This document shows, one piece after another, positions 57,694 through 64,000 of a stretch of 64,000 bases of DNA. The stretch is from Hymenopus coronatus (lineage: Eukaryota > Arthropoda > Insecta > Mantodea > Hymenopodidae): positions 33,689,501-33,753,500 of the forward strand of contig CM060883.1 of assembly GCA_030762935.1 (NCBI GenBank), given 5' to 3'. Below the pieces are notes generated by a model, which searched no databases, was not told where the DNA came from, and saw only the letters and a program-made list of their open reading frames with translations. How positions within the stretch are numbered: the stretch's first letter is position 1; each line of letters starts with the position of its first letter. Made by a program: the position numbers and the translations under genes.

Positions 57694-57975
57694 GGTCGTC
57701 TCCTTAGAGTGGTGGTAGCGCGGCTGCTTACCAAGCGGGAGACACGGGTTCGATTCCCGGTACCGGCGTGGGGAGTTTTCCCTCATGAGGTCCCTGGAGG
57801 GGGGGCAATTGAGGATCTACTTGATTGAGAATTAGCGGCTCCAGATCGAGAGAACCGGGGAGGGCTCGAGGCACTGACATCTCACCCTCCAGCAATGGCA
57901 CCTTAGGTCGAAATGGAGTATGCAGCGGTCGGGCGGTAGGCTTTGGTCCTTGCGGACTGTTGTGTCTTGGAATTA
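57694..57975 (+). mobile_element. SINE S1, first of a tandem pair
   Basis: Box A TTAGAGTGGTGGTAGCGC, box B GGTTCGATTCCCGG, S1 body to TTGCGGACTGTTGTG. Confidence 0.85.
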
Positions 57976-58089
57976 AGTTTAATAGGTATATGGCAGAGCA
58001 AGTAAATATTCTGATCTTAAAGAAATTCGGTAACATGGAAGTTTTCAACTAAAAATGTTGTTAACTTTTTTAAAAAAAAATCAATATAT

Positions 58090-58402
58090 GGGTCTCCTGC
58101 AGTGCGGCTGCTTAATAAGCGGGAGATCTGAGTTCGATACCCAGTACCGGCGTGGGGAGTTTTCCAACGCTGGGAAACCTGGTCCGGGGTACACTCAGCC
58201 TCGTTAGGTCCCTGGGGGGGGGCAATTGAGGAACTTTGATTGAAAAGCAGCAGCTCCAGATCGAGAAGACCGCATCAACCAGCCGGGAGGAACTCGAGGC
58301 GCTGATCACGTCTCACCCTCCATCACTGCACCCCATTCATGACGCTTTCGGATCGAGATGGGGTAAGCAGCGACCTTGGTCTTTGCGGACTGTTGTGCCA
58401 TG
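58090..58402 (+). mobile_element. SINE S1, second of a tandem pair
   Basis: S1 with a shortened A-box region (GGTCTCCTGCAGTGCGGC) and box B AGTTCGATACCC. Both it and the first copy are followed by ATGGCAGAG and GGTAACAT sequence, so SINE plus flank were duplicated together (57694-58050 and 58090-58470). Confidence 0.85.
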
Positions 58403-58470
58403 AAGTTAATAGGAACATGGCAGAGAAAATAAAGAAATTTGGTAACATCGAAGCCTTTAACTAAAAATAT

Positions 58471-59382
58471 CCAATAAATCACATACATATTAAAAAGAAA
58501 TTTACAGTGACACAGAACTAATGTTATACTGTAATCTCTCGTTTGGAATGCAAGATAAGAAACAGGTATGCTTCTGTGTGAGGAAAGGTGCAGCTGATAA
58601 GAAAGATCCTGCAGGATAACAGACGCTGTGTTCATTAGAATGTTTGTGTGGAAGTGTGCACGTAACGCAGCTCTTAGGAATTCTCCCTCTTCTTGGAACG
58701 CTTAATACCAAGAAACAAACAAGTATATGCTACACCATAAGCTTCTTGCAACAGACCAGAAGTTTCCGTCTCGGATTTTCTCAAATGAAAGCAAAACTTC
58801 ATCGCATATCTTTGCTTCAAGCTCCCCTCCCTGTTTGCTTGGAAGCCTCTAGCAAATATCTCTCTGTAGTTTACATTAAATCACACGTGAAATCTAACTA
58901 ATGTAGCAAAACTTTCACAGACTTTCGTGCTTTCAAATGATTTCCCAGGATGTACTTCATAAAGACAATTCAGCTCAACCATTAAAGCACCAATGTAATA
59001 GCTGAGATTAGACAATTTCAACCAATCGCGGTCATCTGACTGGAGCGACACCATCGAAAAATCTTGTCGCAGCTGATGTTCATTTCTTTAATCTCCTGTG
59101 CTGGTTATTGGCAACAACCATCCAGGCAGCCAACCTTCACTTTTAGTAACTGTCATTCCACAATTGTACTTTCAATTAATTTAGTTACAATGCTTATTTA
59201 AAGTTTTATCCAGTTCATAGTGTATTTAGTTAAAAAAAAAGGAGTGAAAATAATCATTAATTGTATTTCTTATGTATGAGATGAATGCAACGAGATCAAA
59301 TAAAATAACGTGTGTTTCCATTTCATGTATTACTTATTAAAAACTGAAATAAAATAATTGTTCTCTATTTCTCTTGTTGCAG
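58471..59382. other. no repeat recognised
   Basis: Looks single-copy. It ends in a strong 3' splice-site-like pyrimidine tract (59361-59382). Confidence 0.45.
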
Positions 59383-59403
59383 GCAGTGAAGAAAAAAAAA
59401 TCA
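59383..59403 (+). other. candidate 21-nt microexon
   Basis: TTCTCTATTTCTCTTGTTGCAG directly precedes (read as two parts: TTCTCTATTTCT and CTTGTTGCAG). GTAAGTAAAC directly follows. The 21-nt interval keeps frame and is open in two phases (Ala-Val-Lys4-Ser, or Ser-Glu-Glu-Lys-Lys-Ile). The host gene, if any, lies outside the window. It could be chance. Confidence 0.3.
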
Positions 59404-59871
59404 GTAAGTAAACATGGTCGAAAGTAAACATGTCATAAAATATCCCATCCTATATATTATAAATTATTAATAGTCTGTTTTGTTGAATTGTCTTATCAAA
59501 TACAACTCATGTTAGCATTACTTGGGACAATTGACTCCGGTCGTGAATTATCGACAAGATGAAAACACTCATGGTATTAATTATGATAATTCCGAATAAA
59601 TTTTGTACTTAAGGGGACAACAGAAGTGCTTTATTACTTTCTATCGCGCGTATGTACAATGTACATAATAGATAGAGAAGGTGTTTTATTCCACCCAAAA
59701 ATACGATACAAATATTTCATCGGAAGTACATGATTTGAGACTCCCTGAATCAAAAATAAAAAGCATTTTTAGAAGCATGTCTTTGTGTGTGCCTTTGGGT
59801 AGTATAGCTCAAAACCAAAAAGTCTATTAAGTACCAAACTTGGTATTTGAGTTTAGTATCTTTCAACGATG

Positions 59872-60142
59872 GATCGTCTCTTTAGCGCGGTGGTAGCGCG
59901 ACTGGGTTCGATCTGGTCCGGGGTGCACTCAGCCTCATGAGGTCCCTGGGAGGGCAATTGAGGAGCTACTCGATTGAAAAGTAGCGGCTTCGGATCGAGA
60001 AGACCGCATTAACCGGCCGGGAGGGACTCGAGGTGCTGATAAAGTCTCACTCTCACACCCCACTCATGGCGGCCGAGATGGGGGATGCAACGGCCGGGCG
60101 GTAGGCCATGTTCCCTTGTAGACTGTCGTGCCATGGGGTTAC
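59872..60142 (+). mobile_element. SINE S1, internal deletion, nested
   Basis: Box A TTTAGCGCGGTGGTAGCGCG then box B GGGTTCGATC with the intervening 25 bp lost. S1 body to GTCGTGCCATGG. Flanked by a worn target duplication (GTATCTTTCAACGATG / GTTATCTTCCAACTATG). Confidence 0.9.
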
Positions 60143-60781
60143 GTTATCTTCCAACTATGCGACACAAAGATTTTCGAGAAACCTCTCCTCCCACTACCAA
60201 CTACCCTTTACATGAAACATTGTTCGAAAATTTTTATTTTGTAAAAAATTGTTCTATTTTGTTTGAAATACCATATGTTTAAGATATTTACACGACAAAC
60301 GGAATGTACTCGTATATCTAAAATTTTCTGGGAATAGCCTCTGAAGAACTCTTTATTCTGGATGACCTCTGTGCAACTGGTAAACTTAATAGGTAGACAA
60401 AAACGTACTAAACAAAAAATATAGATCTCGTTAAAACACACAATTTATCTCATATATATTTTTGTATAGAGCTAATCGTTTCCAAGAAATTCCTTGTTAG
60501 TAGGTAGTTTCACTTTTAAATTACTTAAACTTTTCTCAAACAAAAAACTATCTTTCGTTTCATGCCTCTTTTGTTTTATTCCTAGCCCCACAAAGATAAT
60601 CGAATTTCAATTGTTTCACATAAAAGATTTGGCTATCGCGTTAGCCTAGTATATTTCCATATTTCCCTTTTGCTTGGACAATTTCTGCTAAAGATAACCT
60701 GGATTAGCATGATATAGATAAATGAATAATCTTTTGTAAGAATACTTTATTTGCAGAACAGGTGGAGAGAGTCATGTGATG

Positions 60782-61081
60782 TCGCCCTCCGTGGTGTAAT
60801 GGTTCTCATGCTAACTTCATATATCCGAGGTCGCGGGTTCAAGCCCGGCGGAGGACGATGGACTTTTTCGGGCATAAAAATCCTAGCATGGCTTCCTTCG
60901 GAAAAGAAGTAAAGCCGTGGGTCCCGTGTCGTGGATTTACGGCACGTAAAAGAACCTCACGCCTGATAGAGGGGCCTCTTAGCAAAATTAAGCGGTCTTT
61001 CACGTCCAGTATAGAATGGGACGCTGAGAACCACAGTAATTAAAGAGCGTCCATAAATAACACGCTATTTGCTTTCTTTTT
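60782..61081 (+). mobile_element. SINE S3, complete, nested
   Basis: 300 bp with a perfect 12-bp duplication AGTCATGTGATG (60770-60781 and 61082-61093). Box A TGGTGTAATGGTT and box B GGGTTCAAGCCC; T-rich 3' end, no poly-A. Confidence 0.95.
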
Positions 61082-61109
61082 AGTCATGTGATGGAAAACA
61101 TCACATTTT

Positions 61110-61474
61110 ATTTTCAGTGAATTTTGGTAAAAAATAGGCAGCATACTTTAAAGTAAATATTTGCAATGGTTGATGCTACAAGTGGATTTTCTAAGGACTT
61201 ATTGAACGCCCCTCGTGAGTTAAGTCCCAGTTACATGTGAACTTACATCAACACGTGACGTAAATATTAACAAAGTTTACAATACCATACTATATGCGGT
61301 ACATTGCAAACTTTTCGAGTACCTAAAGTGTAGGCCCTCTATTTTTCTCATAAGGGGCAGAGGAGGATTTAAGTACTTAAGTATTGCGGCTAGAGGTCTG
61401 TTATTGTCGCGAACGTGATTCTGCGACGTGAGGGATAGCTATTTGAGGGTGATAAAAGGAAGGCAGATGGTAGA

Positions 61475-61515
<41 letters not shown>

Positions 61516-62717
61516 GGGACTTAATTTAAGCTAATATATTGAGAAATATTAAGTAATCTGTTGGTTGCGAATGCTTGGTTTACAAAGGTGGAGGATTGCA
61601 ATATATTCCATTAATCCTGGCCAATATTATTCTGACTGTGGAGTTACAAACACAAAGCCTTACCTTAAGATATATGTCATGGTGTGTCTAGGCGAGGTGA
61701 GAGATAAAGTGGTTGAGGTAGTTGAGCGGTTGAGCCCGGAGCGACGCCTCAAGACGCACACAAGCAAATTAGAGGTTCCCCGACGGTCAAAGACAAGACC
61801 TAGTGGTCGGGTCTGCAGTCCCGGAAGGGCATTCCAACATGGTGGCCGTTCTCCTAATATAGAGAACCAACGCCCTGATAGTGGGTAGTCTTGCCAATCA
61901 TCACCGAAATGTTCTAGAATATCCTTTGTGACATGAAAGTGCGAATGTGCACCTAGCTCAACAGAAGTTGGTGCATCGAAAAGTCCACTGGGAGTACCAT
62001 CGGAAGAGGCTAGTCACTTCCATCCTGTTACTTAATCAGCTTATAACAAAGCTTGTATTTTCCTAAGAATATGCAAGCATCAAATTCCAATACACAGATT
62101 AATTAATTCTTAATTAATAAAATGTTACTAAAGCAATATAAGTTAAATTCTCGTCAGTGACACATGCGACATGTGTATGGAATCGCTGGGAGGAAGGGGT
62201 GAGATGAAAGATGCGAAGGTAGTTATCCAAACTAAGTAGCAGCAGGAAGAGGCATTACGTAGTCCCTAAAGTTTATAGATGGTGATCTTCCAGCGCTTCT
62301 GACGATGAGGCGAACTTCCCTGTTTGTGTACTAGAGGAGAAAGATATAGTGCAACAGTATATTAGTACGCATTATATTTTATTAGTTTAATTAATAATTT
62401 ACACAGGTTAGAAATATATCTACTTCGGTAGCCAAGATTGAGCAGATAACAGAACACAAAACCTTAGGGTGAGAAGTTGCCATTTGTATACGCCAAGGTT
62501 ACTTTCTTTCTTAATACTGCAGCATAAAGACGTTTATAAAAACAAGATTTTTAGCGCATTGGAGACATAAGTAACAGGGTATTTTTTAGAGAAATGTCTC
62601 TTCCCTAAAAGTTAGCAGCTTGGGACTTTTCCATTATAAAGAGCGATCACTTGAGTCTAACACAAAGAACTTCCAAAATAAATCACGAGACAACGTTATT
62701 TTCGCGCTTCGTTTCAA
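61110..62717. other. no gene recognised; (AAT)n at 61476-61514
   Basis: The 107-codon frame at 61565-61888 has a basic stretch but no family I know. GGGGCAGAGGAGGATTTA at about 61355 resembles 1885. Otherwise featureless. Confidence 0.45.
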
Positions 62718-62790
62718 CCAATCAGGAATGATTTTCAAGATTGGAGATTTTAGGTATATAAGCGATGCGCTTACAAGAAATTAGGCTTCT
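62718..62790 (+). promoter_or_regulatory. CCAAT/TATA promoter-like cluster
   Basis: CCAATCAG at 62718-62725, 29 nt, TATATAAG at 62755-62762; a start would fall near 62785. An AATAAA lies at about 63103. Could be a gene promoter or an LTR; the bounds are not visible. Confidence 0.4.
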
Positions 62791-63782
62791 TTTTCTTCTT
62801 GTTGGGCTGCTTGTTACACTTGTGTTGCTGTACTCTGTATGCTATAGGCTGTACATTGTACGTACGTGAACGCGGCGGTGTTAGTGCCTGAGTATGTGAT
62901 ATTATTACGCGAAACATTGTAGTTATCGCACGAGTTGAGTTGTCGCGTAATAGGGAAGTACGCAGTAATTACCGCTGACCGTCAAAAATAAGAACTTAGT
63001 AAGCAGAAGAAAATAGCACTTGTTATTAACATTTCTACGTATTCAAGAATTACTCTGTTGGGAGTCGCTCGTAGGATTAGTGCCTCAACAAGTAACAAAA
63101 GTGAATAAAAGCATTAATTCAGAGGAATCTAAAGTGAAGTACTTCTATTTTTGAGTTTACCCCGTGTCACATACCCTAGTCATTCTTTCTCCCCCTCCAT
63201 GAGAGTCAAACTTGTGTTCTACGCGAATAAGCATAACCGGTGCATCAAAGAGCTTCAAGAGGTATGCACACGCCTGGTTATAAAGTATTTCACCGGTGCT
63301 AATTCAGAACAACTCCAAGATAGAAGAAGGAAAGCGACAATAGTTACATAGAGTACATCCACCGCATATTAAATCACCCGTCAAGTCTCGTACTCTGAGA
63401 CGGATTATCGCCCATGTGAATAAGCGCATAACCAATATTTGTAATTGATTAAATTGTTTAGGTTAATTAGTAAGTAAGATATAATGTATTTATTGTATAT
63501 CATATGTTCAGAGAGGTTGTTCCTGGAAAGAGTTTCTAACTTCAACCCCAGAGTTCTCAAGCGACGAATTCAGTTGTTTACGCTATTTCTTTGTCTATTG
63601 TAAGAGGGGAAAGACGCTATTGTGTGGTCACGTCTCCGCAAGAGAAAGCGAAGGCGACATACAAACAGGGGAACCACGAGGAAATCTAGGTCAAGAATCA
63701 CGTGAAAGACGCATTGACCAATTACAATTAACCACGTCTCGGTAGAAGCTCACCCCAAGCCATTTTCGGCGCCAAAAATGGG
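62791..63782. other. unassigned sequence downstream of a promoter-like cluster
   Basis: CpG-richer than most of the window. The 66-codon frame at 63151-63351 (SFSPSMRVKLVFYANKHNR inside) is unrecognised. Could be part of a retroelement or a 5' exon. Confidence 0.35.
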
Positions 63783-63838
63783 CCAATGAGATTACGAGTT
63801 GAGGGTTTTGTGCGTGGGTAGAATTTGTTATAAATATA
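63783..63838 (+). promoter_or_regulatory. second CCAAT/TATA-like cluster
   Basis: CCAAT at 63783-63787 and TTATAAATATA at 63828-63838. Downstream, GGCAGTTG-RR-ATGTAACT recurs at about 63863 and 63934. Cut by the window end. Confidence 0.35.
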
Positions 63839-64000
63839 GAGTATTCGCCGCAATTATCAGGCAGTTGAGATGTAACTCCAAGGGGAAACCTGCGAGTGAA
63901 CGCGCGAATTAGCCGAGTTATTAAAGTGATTGAGGCAGTTGGAATGTAACTACACGCAGAACCGTGATGCCCGAAACAAGAATCCTCGTAAATATGGTAA

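Larger units (their letters stand above)
59631..61109 (-). repeat. F1 repeat split by two SINEs
   Basis: F1 pieces at 59631-59871, 60143-60781 and 61082-61109 reconstruct one minus-strand copy. The tail palindrome is kept as GTATGTACAATGTACATAAT. Confidence 0.9.

Noticed and set aside
15392..60441. Recurring frame containing FRGYSQKIQDI...NIFNI in several F1 copies (15.4, 20.2, 24.7, 40.2, 60.2 kb)
   Set aside because: It recurs because the DNA recurs. Length, start and both ends vary, stops and frameshifts are common, and the underlying DNA also works as an unbroken non-coding landmark. No codon-position bias is visible by eye.
61565..61888. 107-codon plus-strand ORF with a basic stretch
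   Set aside because: No recognisable family, no promoter, no repeat support; chance cannot be excluded.
1..64000. CRISPR array, prokaryotic operon or phage
   Set aside because: No regular short direct repeats with unique spacers, no compact gene order; all evidence is eukaryotic.

Overview
This window looks like intergenic or intronic DNA from a large, repeat-rich insect genome. The evidence is intron-bearing tRNA-Ile(UAU) genes, many tRNA-derived SINEs, a decayed mariner, remnants of Jockey/CR1-type non-LTR retrotransposons, long CA/TA/AAT microsatellites, and no operon-like or prokaryotic gene organisation. The style of the repeats suggests a polyneopteran (cockroach, termite, orthopteran or phasmid-like), but that is only an impression. 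I see no intact host protein gene. Nearly all open frames of 60-190 codons are chance frames or repeat translations.

One interspersed family, called F1 here, dominates. Full copies are about 0.9 kb, and about 37 copies or fragments on both strands cover roughly a third of the window by hand count. F1 carries a CA microsatellite at a fixed internal place, a 10-bp-stem hairpin, and a long palindrome close to its tail end. Copies are often joined head-to-tail, or tail-to-tail as fold-backs. It has no credible ORF. A Helentron-like non-autonomous element is the best guess.

Layout. 0-9 kb: an F1 fold-back, a mariner with broken transposase, a LINE ORF2 tail, and an F1 tandem run. 9-14 kb: an F1 copy with a nested SINE, two abutting copies of a gag-only (ORF1) retroposon, and a CR1-like reverse transcriptase C-terminus. 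14-26 kb: more F1, plus a 1.9-kb element bounded by inverted repeats that holds an open ORF1 with three zinc knuckles behind a CCAAT/TATA promoter. 27-41 kb: five tRNA-Ile(UAU) genes, four of them in a direct tandem array of diverged 2-4 kb units, with a GC-rich conserved block in three places. 41-53 kb: dense F1, a further ORF1-only copy and rearranged transposase pieces. 53-61 kb: a 130-bp tandem repeat, a probable solo LTR nested in F1, SINEs with clear target duplications, and a candidate 21-nt microexon. 61-64 kb: mostly unrecognised sequence with two promoter-like clusters.

The only host genes I would defend are the tRNAs. The most interesting signals are the F1 architecture, the ORF1-only retroposon family and its inverted-repeat-bounded copy, the CCAATCAG/TATATAAG spacing shared by three loci, and the microexon.
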